Below the pieces are notes generated by a model. It searched no databases, was not told where the DNA came from, and worked only from the letters and a program-made list of their open reading frames with translations. DNA of 64,000 nt, taken from NCBI GenBank assembly GCA_023653785.1, contig JAMKCH010010254.1, positions 1 to 64,000 on the forward strand, given 5' to 3'. Shown in pieces: positions 1 through 11,153 of this stretch (within the stretch, counting starts at the first letter, position 1; every line of letters starts with the position of its first letter). The position numbers and the translations under genes are program-made. The DNA comes from Ophioderma brevispina (lineage: Eukaryota; Echinodermata; Ophiuroidea; Amphilepidida; Ophiodermatidae).

Positions 1-525
1 TGAGGGCGCTTTTGATGTGAAATAAGGATTTTTTTTATTTCATTTTATACTGAATTATCATAATTATTAATGAAACAATCAACAAAATAGGTGCATCCAT
101 TGTCCTGTAATTAATTTTAAAAATAATTTTCTTAAGTATCGCAGGGTGAGTATACAATAAAATACATAAAAAAATCACTTACCCAAGGACATTTAATTAC
201 ATTAAATTATGGAAAAGATAATATGACTATTTATTTACTTCGACTTAGCCAAAATACATGTGTTCAATAGTTCATAAATAATATTTTTTAAATATCTTAA
301 ATATAACCCCTTTAATTTTTTCACATGGTAAAATATAGGAGATGATGCATTTTTGGCAAATTTCGCGTACACTGCTTCACTTTGATCAACAATATCTCGG
401 TAACCAAATGTCCGATTGCGATCGAATAAAAAGTATTTTTATAGATTACAGTCTACACAATTTAGCCATTGCATTATCTCTATTCTATATATGAGAACTT
501 TTTATCAATATTTCAGACCCAGGGA
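1..525. other. Stretch with no recognised gene or repeat
   Basis: AT-rich sequence. Only short open frames are present and none resembles a known protein. No counterpart of this stretch was seen upstream of the second A block near 21.8 kb. Confidence 0.6.
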
Positions 526-538
526 CCCCCCCCCCCCC
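526..538. repeat. Poly-C run of 13
   Basis: Thirteen consecutive C bases lie about nine bases before block A begins to match its second copy. The equivalent position before the second copy has no such run. The run could be a real homopolymer or a sequencing or assembly seam. Confidence 0.95.
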
Positions 539-546
539 TGAACTGT

Positions 547-1438
547 TGGTATCTCACCTACTGTTCCCAAAGCAAGCAAACTATAGCTGACAACGGGGCA
601 TTTCTTCTCGTTCACATTCCCGGTCAACCTATCAAAATTATGACAGTATAAATATCTTCAAATGGCTCTTTTCATACTACGTGTCCATTGCAAACATATA
701 TTTCCGTCTCTCTCACTATTTGCTTTCATTTTCTTGCCGCTTTTTTGGCAGATGCTAACCAAATGTATACATGGGTTGTTTATGTTTTTTTATCTTATTC
801 TCATTAAAATCTATTGTCCAGCTTGGACATCACCAATAGCAATTCGTATCGATTTCACTTGTAGGTGGATTGCACCATACTACTGAGAATTTCCCACCCA
901 CTTACCAATAAACATGACAAATGAAAAGGATTTGGCGCCCAAATCGCACACAAAATCTATTGTAATGCATGGACATCACAATAGTAATACGTATCGATTT
1001 CATTTCTGGGAAGATTGCACCATACTACTGAAAAGTATTTCCCGCCTACTTCCAAATAAACATGATAACTGAAAAGAATTTGGCACCCCACATATAAAAG
1101 GGTTTACACTGCCAATAAATAAGTACTGCGATTTACAATAGATCCGGAAATTGATACTCACGGTATTGTGTGCAATACGAACAACAGGAAATGACCTTAG
1201 CCTTTTTGTTATTTTTGGTAAAGAATTATCTGATCGATGTGCAAAATGAAAATCCCAAAGCTATTCTTTTTAAGATCCTTTGAAATCATCACCGTACAAT
1301 GGATGTGTCTTTTTAATAATAGCGACACAATGCTATACAGAAAAAAAAGTTACAGAGCAGCAATGTTATACAGGGTGTATCGACATCAAAGAAACCAAAG
1401 TTAAATGACAATATATAGGAAAAGAGTACATTTCATAA
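547..1438. repeat. Segmental duplication block A, copy 1
   Basis: From the motif tggtatctcacctactg onward, this stretch aligns in the same orientation with 21844-22777. The match covers about 0.9 kb with substitutions and many short indels. It ends near ttcataat, just before the long hairpin at 1448, which is absent from the second copy. No coding content is recognised. Confidence 0.9.
811..1090. repeat. Two tandem units of about 146 bp inside block A
   Basis: A unit beginning ctattgtcc at 811 repeats from 957. Shared landmarks include a tcgatttcat/c stretch, ttgcaccatactactga and aataaacatga. The same two-unit arrangement is present in the other A copy at about 22111-22390, so the tandem array predates the block duplication. 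Confidence 0.85.
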
Positions 1439-1447
1439 TGGCTTATT

Positions 1448-1591
1448 ATATTCGACGAAACGAAACAAAACAGGCTCAGTGCACCCATTGGATTACACGC
1501 TTTATTCCGTCACAGTATAAAATGTATAACGGAATAAAGCGTGTAATTCAATGGGTGCACTGAGCCTGTTTTGTTTCGTTTCGTCGAATAT
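1448..1591. repeat. Near-perfect long hairpin, 63-bp arms and 18-base loop
   Basis: Positions 1448-1510 and 1529-1591 are reverse complements with a single mismatch over 63 bp. The 18-base loop is 1511-1528. The inner ends of the arms carry acgctttattccgt, which is also found inside the small MITEs at 5226-5391 and 23122-23286. The hairpin lies at the end of block A and is missing from the second A copy. It is either a recent foldback element or two inverted MITE ends. The octamer ttcataat occurs on both sides and could be a target duplication, but this is uncertain. Confidence 0.95.
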
Positions 1592-1671
1592 CATGAGCTT
1601 TTCATAATCAAGCACTGTATCTCTAATATACATGATAGAGGAGGAGCTGGGACCCAGGTCAAACACCATCG

Positions 1672-2552
1672 TTTACCTCTCACTACAGAAAAGATTTAAC
1701 ACATTTGGTAGTTAGTATGGACCCTCTACATCAATGCTAGGTAGGTAGTACTCTCAAATTGTGGTATCACTTTTTCAATAGGGGTCAATTTAAGTTCACA
1801 TAGGGGTCCAATGCTCCAATCATATTGAAATGTATGCCATATTGTCCGTCTAGTCATAAGGATTCCAACAATGTATAGTTTGTACCATCTATGACCATTG
1901 TTTTGGGAGTTATATGGTAAAATGGCTAAAATGGTAAAAAAAAAGATCAATTTCTATTTGTACAGGGGTGAAAATCAGAAGTTGCTCCAATTTTGGTAAA
2001 ATGGAAAGAAGTTGTTCATCTAGCTTAATGAGTCAAAATAAGGAATAGTTTGTACCATCTGCATTGCATAGTTATCATGTTATGGACAAAATAAGTCATA
2101 GGGCAACATAATCCAATTGGTGTTGACCTTGTTTGACCCTTATCTCCGTAAGTAAGCATTTAACATAATAAAAACTATACCTTTTAGGAGTTCTCTTATT
2201 ACCTCAGGCAATAATTTGCAAGTATTTAAAATATAATCAGATTAACTTTTAATGTTGACCCCTGTACAAATTGAGATTGACCTTTTTTACCATTTTTGTC
2301 ATTTTTACCCTATAACTCCCAAACCAATGGTCGTAGGTGGTACAAACTATACATTCTTGGAATACTTATGACTAGACGGACAATATGGCATATATTTCAA
2401 CATGATTGGAGCATTTTAAAAATTTGACCCTGTGTAAACTTAAATAATTGACCCCTATTGAAAAAGTGATACCACAATTTGAGAGTACTACCTACCTAGC
2501 ATTGATGTAGAGGGTCCAAGGGTGTTAAACCTTTTCTGTAGTGGGAGGTAAA
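1672..2552. mobile_element. Foldback/MITE-like element with about 300-bp inverted arms
   Basis: The left arm (about 1672-1975) is repeated in reverse complement at about 2250-2552. The outer ends read tttacctc and gaggtaaa, followed inward by cactacagaaaag and its complement. Other paired landmarks are accctctaca, ggtaggtagtactctcaa and tatggcata. A spacer of about 270 bp separates the arms. Small open frames inside are mirror artefacts of the arms. The structure fits a non-autonomous DNA transposon or Foldback element. Superfamily and target duplication are not clear. Confidence 0.85.
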
Positions 2553-3198
2553 TGAACTCCTTAATAAGGCCCCTATGATATTCCGCTCCTGCTCTATAAA
2601 GAAAGATGAGATTGATGTCCTCTTTTCAGTAACACCTGTCCCTGATCAATGTCATAGTTGAGTGAATAATACACCATTCTTGTCAAGCATGTGAAATTTG
2701 CTTTGTGACTAGTTAGCATGATTATATGAGATTCTGACCACCACTTGTATCGTTGGCTTGCACCGCCAATACGTATGTTGAACACGCGGGGTCGAATTGA
2801 CCAATGAGCATTGAGATTCGAGCCACTAAACTCACACGTGCATGTACTCTACGTAATAAAGCGCAACACACGTAACAATGGTAGATATAACACACGTACT
2901 CGAACACCAATGGTAATTGGCTAACTTCGAATCCGAGGGATGAACCCAAGTTCTGTCGGAGTTGGCCAACCATATACGTATGCTACTGGGCATAAGTTGC
3001 CATTAGTCCAGAGGATGAGCAAAAAACCGTGCAATTTGTGATATAAATATGACACTTGGCACACATTATGTACTATCACTAACTATTTCAAAACGGAACC
3101 CCAGCTGGATTTTACCTGTGGGGGCCATTATGGCCATTTTCAAAATGGCCGCCATTTTTAGTTTCAATGCCTCATATCTCGGTTAATAATACTCATAC
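2553..3198. other. Stretch with no recognised gene
   Basis: Only short frames with no family resemblance are present. A local palindromic patch around 3120-3160 (aaaatggccgccattttt and neighbours) leads into the tandem repeat starting near 3200. Confidence 0.55.
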
Positions 3199-3200
3199 GA

Positions 3201-3590
3201 GTTTGATTTTTGTGTCTATGCTTGTTTTCAGGGATAATTAATCTAAATATGACGCAACTTTTTAAAGATATCGTGTCAATCATTTTGTTTTCCAACATGA
3301 CGCTAATGTACACTAAAACTGGTACTTTTGTTATAGCTTTGCATAAAATAATGATATCATTTGATTTTTGTGTATAATCTTATGTTTTCAGGGTCAAAGA
3401 ATTCAAATATAATATTACTTTTTAATAATATCTTTTGCAGCCATTTTATTCCAATATGATCGCAAATTTACACCCAAATATCTTTGTTAAAAATAATCAT
3501 ACTGAATTGATATTTGTGTCTATACCTGTTGTTAAGACCACCTAACCTATTATGACAATTATTAAAAGGAAAAATCGTGATCCACAGCCT
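3201..3590. repeat. Degenerate tandem repeat, unit about 150 bp
   Basis: Three diverged units start near 3201, 3360 and 3506. Each opens with ttgat.tttgtgt followed by a tatgttttcaggg-like segment, an aaatatgac/aatattac segment and a cattttattccaa-like segment. Spacing is about 159 and 146 bp. It resembles an old satellite or minisatellite and overlaps the younger duplication at 3374-4163. Confidence 0.7.
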
Positions 3591-4163
3591 TGTCCCCCAG
3601 AGTTACCTAAAAAAGGTGAGATTTTTATATCATCTGAAATAATAATAATAATAATTTATATGGCGCTCTACAGAGAACACAGCGCCTTACAACAAATACT
3701 TAAAATACAAAATTAATATACAACATGACATACAGCATAATAAGGAAAACTGACAAATTTAAAGTTAACAATAATCTTATGTTTTCAGGGTCAAAGAATT
3801 CAAATATAATATTACTCTTAATAATATCTTTTGCAGCCATTTTATTCCAATATGGCCGCCAATTTACACCCAAATATCTTTGTTAAAAATAATCGAACTG
3901 AATTGGTATTCTTGTCTATACCTGTTGTTAAGACCAACTAAACCTATTATGTCAATTATTAAAAGGAAAAATCGTGATCCACAGCCTTGTCCCCCAGAGT
4001 TACCTAAAAAGTTGAGATTTTTATATCATCTGAAATAATAATAATAATTTATATGGCGCTCTACAGAGAACACAGCGCCTTACAACAAATACTTAAAATA
4101 CAAAATTAATATACAACATGACATACAGCATAATAAGGAAAAACTAACAAATCCAAATTTAAC
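3374..4163. repeat. Direct tandem duplication of about 397 bp
   Basis: The unit 3374-3770 is repeated almost unchanged at 3771-4163. It contains ataatcttatg, a cagggtcaaagaattcaaa segment, the gtcccccagagtt patch and a complete (AAT)n-plus-gcgctc retrotransposon tail. Differences are few, which implies a recent event. Both units include part of the 150-bp satellite and the minus-strand LINE tail. Confidence 0.92.
3639..3770 (-). mobile_element. LINE 3' end fragment, first tandem copy
   Basis: Read on the minus strand, this is the tail end of a non-LTR retrotransposon. It has a 3'-UTR-like segment with the potential stem ggcgct..agcgcc and ends in a (TTA)n microsatellite. The same tail is adjacent to a recognisable LINE C-terminus at 45890-46075, where a tacagcat..aacaaatccaaa segment is shared. 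That link supports the retrotransposon call. Confidence 0.65.
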
Positions 4164-4190
4164 AAAATTTTAAATATCATGAATTTAGTA
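4034..4190 (-). mobile_element. LINE 3' end fragment, second tandem copy
   Basis: This is the second copy of the (AAT)n plus gcgctctacagagaacac tail, extending slightly further into the element (aacaaatccaaat, then aattttaaatat) than the first. The extra part matches the 3' UTR of the LINE C-terminal fragment at 45.9-46.1 kb. Confidence 0.65.
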
Positions 4191-4229
4191 TGCGGTCGTG
4201 ACCAGAGTTCGTCATAACATTTGATCACC

Positions 4230-4334
4230 CTTCATTGGTTACCTGTTAAGGAACGTATCAGATACAAAATCCTTCTTTATGTGTATAAGTCTCTTCACGG
4301 ACAGGCTCCATCTTTGTTTTATAAGGTCTGGAAC
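4230..4334 (+). pseudogene. Non-LTR retrotransposon C-terminal fragment
   Basis: About 35 codons read LHWLPVKERIRYKILL, then a YKSLHGQAPS-like segment. This matches the well-known LHWLPV..RI.FKIL..YK.L.G.AP segment after the reverse-transcriptase domain of CR1/L2-like LINEs. Upstream, a gatcacc heptamer fits the usual DHITP lead-in but is one base out of frame. There is no intact RT domain nearby, so this is a short relic. It lies in opposite orientation to the LINE tails just before it, so it derives from a separate insertion or an inversion. Confidence 0.85.
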
Positions 4335-4399
4335 CTTTTGACATGAGAGCTATTCCATTGGCGCCATATAGTAGTGAGTTTGAAACGTTAGCCTAAGTG

Positions 4400-5190
4400 T
4401 AGCATTTGTGCCTAATCTTAATATTAAATTTTAATAAAACGCGACATATCTACCGAAGTGCTCCTAAGGCTGTTACAATACAAGTAAATTCAGAGCGGAA
4501 AATAAATCCGATTTTAGATGTACAAGGAAACCAAAGTTCACGGAAAAAATCTGCGAGGACGGATACAATGTATGGATCGGCATCCAAATCCACGTATAAA
4601 CGTGACACTACCTCGAACTGTTACAACAACCCTACCGTCCATAATACACGAGCATTAGTAAAGTAAACGTGTATTATGGTTTATTAAAATAGCCTCTATG
4701 GTCAAAAGACCAAACAGAAATTGTATATTGTACATAAAAGAGTTACCAACATTGGAGAGCACAGGGGAAGAAGGATTCAATTATGCCACCACTGTCCCGA
4801 GTCCATCTCAACAATCTTGTCAGCCTACTAATCGAGGGGATGCTTGAAATGAGCCATCGTCCACTGTAGTCTTCAATTGTATTATTGCACAGAATTACAT
4901 TGTGATAATTCCTAATAAAAAAAATAAATGAGTATATTATAAATTGTAGACATTACTAATAAGATCGAAAGTCTGATGGTCAAGCATTTTAAGTCTTTCG
5001 TAGATTCCATTTTCTGTATTTTAACATCCGTTAATGTAGGCATCAATAGTAAAAGACAGAGGTTATTCACACAAAAAGGCATAGAGATTGGAAATATTCC
5101 ACTAACACAAGATGCACTAGCCTAGCCTTGCCCCTCCATCAATCTTAATCTCCATGGCAGAATAAAGGTTAGCCTACTATCAGCGCGAAT
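4400..5190. other. Stretch with no recognised gene
   Basis: An 86-codon frame at 4406-4666 shows no family resemblance. Some of it could be the decayed end of the retrotransposon fragment just upstream. Nothing else stands out. Confidence 0.5.
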
Positions 5191-5225
5191 CTACTATAGC
5201 CCTCTACAATATATTTTTGTGGGGG

Positions 5226-5391
5226 TGTAGAAGTAATTATAGTCCGGCGTACTCACAGTCCGGCTACAACGGTAAGGAATAGGGCACTCAATTTAGTTAA
5301 CTCTTCATGCAACATTAGTTTCACGCTTTATTCCGTTATCATCTATGGAGCCCCGGACTATGGCTCCCGCCGGACTATGGTTGCTTTCACA
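5226..5391. mobile_element. 166-bp MITE with 39-bp terminal inverted repeats
   Basis: The left end starts tgtagaagtaattatagtcc and the right end is the reverse complement of tgtgaaagcaaccatagtcc. Both continue with ggcg and a second agtccgg. The block B copy at about 23995 reads straight from attttggggg into ccaaaaacctg, so it is the empty site. GGGG is present on both sides (5222-5225 and 5392-5395) and may be the target duplication. A second family member lies at 23122-23286. The interior holds acgctttattccgtt, also found in the hairpin at 1448-1591. Confidence 0.88.
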
Positions 5392-5402
5392 GGGGTCAAA
5401 AA

Positions 5403-5452
5403 CCTGTTTGTCTCTATGACGTATAATGTGATACACCGTAGAGACAAACAGG
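5403..5452. repeat. Short hairpin, 13-16 bp stem
   Basis: cctgtttgtctct at 5403-5415 pairs exactly with agagacaaacagg at 5440-5452, and three further inner positions pair with one wobble. The second block B copy at about 24006-24068 keeps the left arm but has a small tandem duplication (atacgccatagag) on the right side. It may be an old palindromic element. Confidence 0.75.
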
Positions 5453-6836
5453 ATTATGTACACACTGAGTTTCAGTTATGTTCGCCTAAAAAGGCGCACG
5501 TTGCACCCTATATGAAACAGCCGTCATTACACGTATGCTTGTATCGCTTGTATCGCATTTGTTTACATATTGTGCATTTATGACTTTGTGTTGCTTCAAC
5601 ATTGTACATTGCATTTCTATGACCGTATGTTTGTGCAACATAACTATGACTGTTTCTATAACATTCTGCCTCTATTATACACAAACAGTATAGGTTTTAT
5701 ACAAATAGCTAATGGGTGTTTTTCGCAATACGTCGCAAAATATGCGGCAACACAACTGCGAGATGTTGTGCAATTAGTTAAATGACAAATACATCGACCG
5801 TGACTTCGTTACCCGTTTGAGTATGGTTTAAATATACATTACGATACTCGCCTCTTTCCATCCCTGTCCAATTAACAAACCATCCATCACGGATAAACAA
5901 AAGCGTCAATATCTAATCATATAATCAGTATGCCAGCCCCTAGCACGGAACACCGACTTTGAATAGAATTATTTCCCATTTTTCAGGTATTCCTGACAGA
6001 GACAAATACCGCTTGTTTTACAGTCATGGCATTACTTGAGTCTTACCGCTAAAGGAATTAATTTCATACATGGTCTCGTAGCAACAAAGTGCAGGAGCTT
6101 TCAATAACAGATTTTAAAGGAAAGTCATTATCATTTATCGTTATTGCTGTGTATCTCAAAATGAACGCATACAAAAATGTTTTGTTTTTCAAAGTTATCT
6201 TCTTATTTATTTAACTGCTTTGTACATCGACCCTTACAGGGCCACTGTAAGATTGCAGTACGTGATATCTTGTGTTTGAAGCAAAATGTATCATCAGAGA
6301 GCTCAATTTCAAAGGCTCATTTGAAGTAGATCGTCGTTGTCTTATAATAAACACTTGGTGGAGTTCACCAGCACATAAGTCATTTGAAATAAATTACTCG
6401 TATCATATAAAAGCGCGTTTATAATATAGTTTGAGCAATAATCTTAATATCTTCATCGCATCTCGGCTACACAGCAATGTTGTCAGCTCGAATGACAAAA
6501 TCTAAAATTAGAATATCTGCGGTTACGAGATGAACTAATTTTAAGACTGTAAATTATAGTCCTACCTAAGGTGACCAGTATACTGATTGACGACAAAAAC
6601 TACTTCTTGCTACAAAACAAATGGAACATTTGCTCAGAATAATCCCGAAGAAGTGAATCATGAAAAAGAGGTCATATACTATCTTGGAATTTGAGGTCAT
6701 TAGTCATTTGAAGATCATTTGCGGCCATCGTTGAGAACTTCTTGCTGCTCTTGCAATAAGATAGGTGCGAAGTCGCCAAAATTGATTAAGAATGGTCTCA
6801 TGATGATGTTATGTATGCGTTATATTGGTTGTTTAA

Positions 6837-7772
6837 GGGGACAGTACACCATAAAATAAAAAATCTACATTTTGCATCCTATTTGATCCCATGTTAGGTC
6901 ATTACATTTAGTACAGGGGGTGAAGAATATTCGAAAAATAAAGGTCAAGGTCAAAGGTCACCTCATTTGCATAATAATGGGAGGCCATCTTGGATTTGGG
7001 GATACATGTAAATCCCAGGTTTTTTCTCCGTAACCAAATGTAGTAGGGGGTTGAAATTTGGATATGGTGTTCTACTATAGATACTGCAGTGCGCTACAGA
7101 GCCCTTTTTTGAGATTTTATAATGTAAATCACAATTTTTATGCATCAAATATCAATTTTGGGTAATTTTTATCATATGTTTGGAGAGTTTTGAATTTTAA
7201 ATATTATTTTTTCAATAATAAGGTACAAATGTCAAAAAAGGGCTCTGTAGCGCACTAAAGAATGTTATGATTTATAAACACTGAAAGTTTGAGCTTTCTA
7301 GCACTTTCCGTTGCTGAGAAAAACCCCGGGAAAGTTGTAAAACAGCGCATTCAGGATATTGCTTTTATGATCTAGAAACACTTAATTTGCATATTATGCA
7401 AATTATTTTATATATATATGCAATTTTGAGAGCAGATTTAGAAAGTACATGAATTTTTCAAAAAAAATGATACCACTTGCAGACTTTAGCTATGTTCCAT
7501 TAAGAAGTTACGGAATTTTAAAAGGAAAAATGATAAAAATAGCTGGGTGAAAAACAAAAAAACAAAAGAAATTTGCACACAACATTTCTTTTGTTTTTAT
7601 TGTTTTGAGGCAAGCTTTTGAATCAGTCGGCGAACTAGAATTGACGATAACTTTCGAACCGAATGTCCGATTTTAATGGGATGAAAAGTATTTTGAAGAG
7701 CAAAATGTGCCCTTTAATTTAAGAAATAGTCTTAAAATGGCACTTCATGGTGACTCAGGGTGTACTCTCCCC
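6837..7772. mobile_element. 936-bp non-autonomous TTAA-target DNA element
   Basis: Terminal inverted repeats are ggggacagtacacc on the left and the complement of ggggagagtacacc on the right. TTAA flanks both ends (6833-6836 and 7773-7776), while block B copy 2 has a single TTAA at 25727-25730 and no insert. Inside, a perfect 24-bp inverted repeat (7088-7111 with 7233-7256) and a 15-bp hairpin (7558-7572 with 7584-7598) are visible. No transposase frame is present. TTAA duplication is known for piggyBac and Kolobok elements. The GGGG start argues against a typical piggyBac CCC end. Confidence 0.95.
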
Positions 7773-8163
7773 TTAACGAAAAGAGGTCAAAGATCACCTA
7801 GGACGTCAATTGCGCTCATTACAATACTTAAAACGATGGGCAGTTATCAAACCTGAACCTAAGAGTGAACGAATTTGAGGTCTAACGTAGTCTCCAGGTC
7901 ACTTGAAGTTGAGATTATTAATCAAAGAATCAGTGAAACCAAAAGGAAATCTATCGTACATTTCATTTTACAGACAATTTGGTCTAATTTCTCATAGCTG
8001 GTACAAGATTCTATACTATTGTCTGCAATTCTTGAAAATAAGTACTGTAGTTTACACCCAAATGCTTAGCGGTGAATTTCCTATATGAGCCACAGCTTCG
8101 TTAATGCTCTAGTACGTGTCATTAAACTTACTTACACTCATCGAGTGGACATACTCACAACGG

Positions 8164-8859
8164 CCCGGGTAGATATGATACGTGAACAAGAAAACGCGTA
8201 AACAGGTCTTTTTTCCCGACAGGCATTACGCGTAGCGTACATTGATAAGGGTGTCAAAACAGCAAAATATGGAAAAACAGGAGTGATAAATGACATTGCT
8301 TACTTGTTTAGGTTGTAAAACTGACAAATACTTGGTTTAAGGTAGCAAAAGTAACAAAATACTTTATTTAGAACCTGTTTTTTAGGGACGGTGAAAATAC
8401 ACTGTTGATGGGTCATCAGTTCAATTCACAAATCGAGTACACCATCAGCTCATAGATTTTTCTTTCTTTTTGGTGTTTGAAAGAATATTCATGAGAGACA
8501 AAGCCTGAAACAATTGCTTTGTACCTCTTTTCGTTCACCGCTACAGAACTTTAAAATTTTGAATGGGGGTCAACCACCATCACAAAAAACATATACCGGT
8601 TTGAAATTCAATATTCTTCCAAGGGCCATAAGTAAAGACTACATCCCAATCACTGCCATCACTTCCCCACGGGCTTCGGATAAACTTTTCGTTGCAATTT
8701 GCAATATGTGAACAGAAAAAATGCACCTTGCCCAGTTTAAAAAATAACAGGTGTTCAAATGACCCAAAAAAACCATTCGAACCATACTTTGGGGGTCCAT
8801 AATTCAAAAAGTAAAAGTATTAACTTCCCCAAATTTGTGCTGGTGAAAGCTTATTTTGA
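8164..8859. other. Stretch with no recognised gene
   Basis: A few overlapping short frames on both strands (about 8514-8956) show no recognisable motif. The right part may belong to the long inverted-repeat element that follows. Confidence 0.5.
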
Positions 8860-9690
8860 ATACGGCCCTTGGTGTACAATAGTATACTTATATCACAGCT
8901 TTATTGGTAGAGATATAGCTGTCCAAAAAGCAAAATCCAAATTAAACCTTGCTTGACCCCCTAAAAATCTTGTCATACATTTTGGCCCGCAAATTCTGCT
9001 TGATATGTCTAAGAGTGGGCCCCTTGCGAATTGTGTTCAAAGTTTCAACCTGGTGTCCTAACTGTCATATGTATGTAAACGGCTTCAAAAATCTCAACTT
9101 TCAACTAATATCAGACAAAGTTCCCATGAAATGTACCCAGAATTCTGAACTTTGCAACCTGGGTATCCAAGTGCAGTTTAAGACTTTGGAATCCAAGTTT
9201 GACATTATAGAACTCTAACAATGAAATTGAAATCAATATCATCACCTTATGCACCTGATCTAGGTATGGACAAAATTTCAGATTGTGTCTGTTTGGTAGG
9301 AAGTTGATAAGATTTTAAGTTTTATTCTAATTGAATTATATAGTAAAAAGTGAACTGTGCACGTTAATACCCAGTTGCAAAGTTAAGGTTTCCTGTGTGT
9401 TTTCAATGGGAATTCTTTCGAAACTGAATTACATGAAGTAGGGCTTTTGAAGACCAGTTACTTTATAGAAGACACTTAGACCACCACAATGAAACTTTAC
9501 CAAAATATTAAGCAAGGACCACCCTCAAACATATTCAAGCAGAATTGGGGTGACCAGATGTCTGACATGGTCTTTAGGGGGGCCAAGTCAAGGTCATTTT
9601 TTTTTTACTTTTGTCGAATTCAGCGATATCTATTCCAACGAAGATGATATAAGTATAAAATTATACACAAGGATAGTAAGATTGTTGTAA
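8860..9690. mobile_element. Long inverted-repeat element, arms about 350 bp, diverged
   Basis: The left arm (about 8860-9215) is repeated in reverse complement at about 9340-9690. Paired landmarks running inward include ccttggtgta, tatacttatatca, agatat.gct, ccccctaaa, aattctgcttga.tatgt and aactttgcaac.tgggta. Identity is moderate, with many indels, so the element is old. A spacer of roughly 120 bp separates the arms. It is either a foldback transposon or two inverted copies of one repeat. Confidence 0.75.
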
Positions 9691-9708
9691 CGCTTTATAA
9701 AGGACAAT

Positions 9709-9903
9709 TTATTGACTTAAATGCATTTTTGACACAAATTCCGATAAGGCAGTTTTATCATTGCAATCTCCATAATTCTCTAAACGTGAGAAATCGTGAA
9801 AACGTCCCTTCAACTGCTTAACAGTGTATATCCCAGCGGGAAAAGTAAGAGGTATCTGAAGTGTAGTTGTGTTTTTTAATTTGGACACTTTGTGCTGGTC
9901 CAC
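9709..9903 (-). other. Unidentified coding-looking fragment, 64 codons
   Basis: The minus-strand frame includes GIYTVKQLKGRFHDFSRLEN. A similar nucleotide stretch at about 26570-26700 (-) encodes GMYTVKQW and, after a frame slip, FHDFSRLEN. I do not recognise the family. It could be a dispersed relic of a transposon-encoded protein or simply a non-coding repeat. It directly abuts the long inverted-repeat element at 8860-9690. Confidence 0.35.
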
Positions 9904-10497
9904 TTAAGCTTGGATATCAATGATTGTATCATGAAACCAATGGTTATATATTCTAAAAGAAAAAAACCTTAGAAAACTCAATCAATCTGATATGTATTCA
10001 GTGTCGATATTATTATGTTTCAGTTTCGTACCAACATCATCATCATCGACACTGATCAGCCAAATAGACCCTGTGCAATAGACAGCCATAATGAAGGGTA
10101 TAGCGCCACATTACATGACTACACTACTTTACCTATTACTTGAATTCAAGATGCTATACATGTACAGGTGATCTATTATATCTTGTGTATTTCCACCGTA
10201 GTGGCAAGGAAGACTTTATGTTAATCACTAAGTCTGAGGTCGCATTGCATAGATCTATAACAGAGAGAAATCAATTCTCCATCTTGGCTTCGAGATCGAG
10301 ATTGTAAGGCGTGGAGTCTATCCATTACCATCATACTGTAGTCCCTGCGCGCAGCTAATCATGGTTTTGGTGGCATGGTGTCTACCAATATATACAGAGT
10401 GTCCCCAAAATAATGCAATCCTCGCAGTGGGATTGCTATAATTTCAAAATTACCTGAAAATATTCAAATTTTATTAACAAATCTGAATGAAGAACTG
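9904..10497. other. Stretch with no recognised gene
   Basis: There are no convincing frames or repeats. A small catcatcatcatcg microsatellite-like patch is near 10036. Confidence 0.5.
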
Positions 10498-10836
10498 TTT
10501 CGTACATCCTATCCAATTCTTTGTCTGATACGGATCACTAGTTGAACCAAAAGCTATACGTAACACGCTGTCAATTTTTACCCCATTCCAAGTTTGCGTT
10601 AGATCGTTGAAGCAGATCACCTTGAAAAGTTGAATAAAATGTCTTTTACCTACGATAAAATCCTGGTATCATCCTGTCTTTTGTTTTTTGTTTTAAAACA
10701 ATACTAAAATATGTCGTGATTGTTTTATCCACGTCTCTTATCATCTGCTGCAGTTGTTTTTCTGTACTCATATTGAGAATAGTAATTAGCCACTGGTCAA
10801 ACTAAATGTTTTACTATCAATGTGTCTGGACAAATT
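10498..10836. repeat. Block c, copy 1
   Basis: From tttcgtacatcctatcc through catattgagaata, this stretch aligns directly with 11803-12146. Differences are many single-base indels, for example gatcactagttgaacc against gatcactagttttgaac. The two copies flank block d. Confidence 0.9.
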
Positions 10837-11153
10837 TAAACCTTTGACCTAAATAACGGTTTTCAGCATTAACTTCCCATAGGGGTAAGTCGGAGATAGT
10901 ACAACTATACATTTTTTTAATCCTTGTGATCATACGAAAATTTGGTAGGTAAGTCAACAAAACATTGGATCACTTTTCAATGGTTGACCCCTGTATAATA
11001 TCTTGCGAGCCCCTAGCTCGATTAAGCTACCCCCTTACAAAGAATGGCCAATCATACATTTTCGTGATGTCATAGTATGGGGTAGCCCTGGTATAAATGC
11101 CTCTTTGCCCCCCAGGTGATACCGACCAACATACCTGGCTCCCCACTAAAACC
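10837..11153. other. Spacer with a possible MITE relic
   Basis: Around 10880-10995 the sequence (actatacatt, then gatcatac and later ttgacccctgta) loosely resembles the arm of the element at 1672-2552. The match is too diverged to be sure. Confidence 0.35.

Larger units (their letters stand above)
5191..8163. repeat. Segmental duplication block B, copy 1
   Basis: This block aligns in the same orientation with 23971-26114, at about 95% identity or more in many stretches (for example around 5790-5990 against 24690-24890). Copy 1 carries two insertions that copy 2 lacks, a 166-bp MITE (5226-5391) and a 936-bp TTAA element (6837-7772). Copy 2 carries an insertion at 24098-24372 that is absent here. 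No gene is recognised in the shared sequence. Confidence 0.95.
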
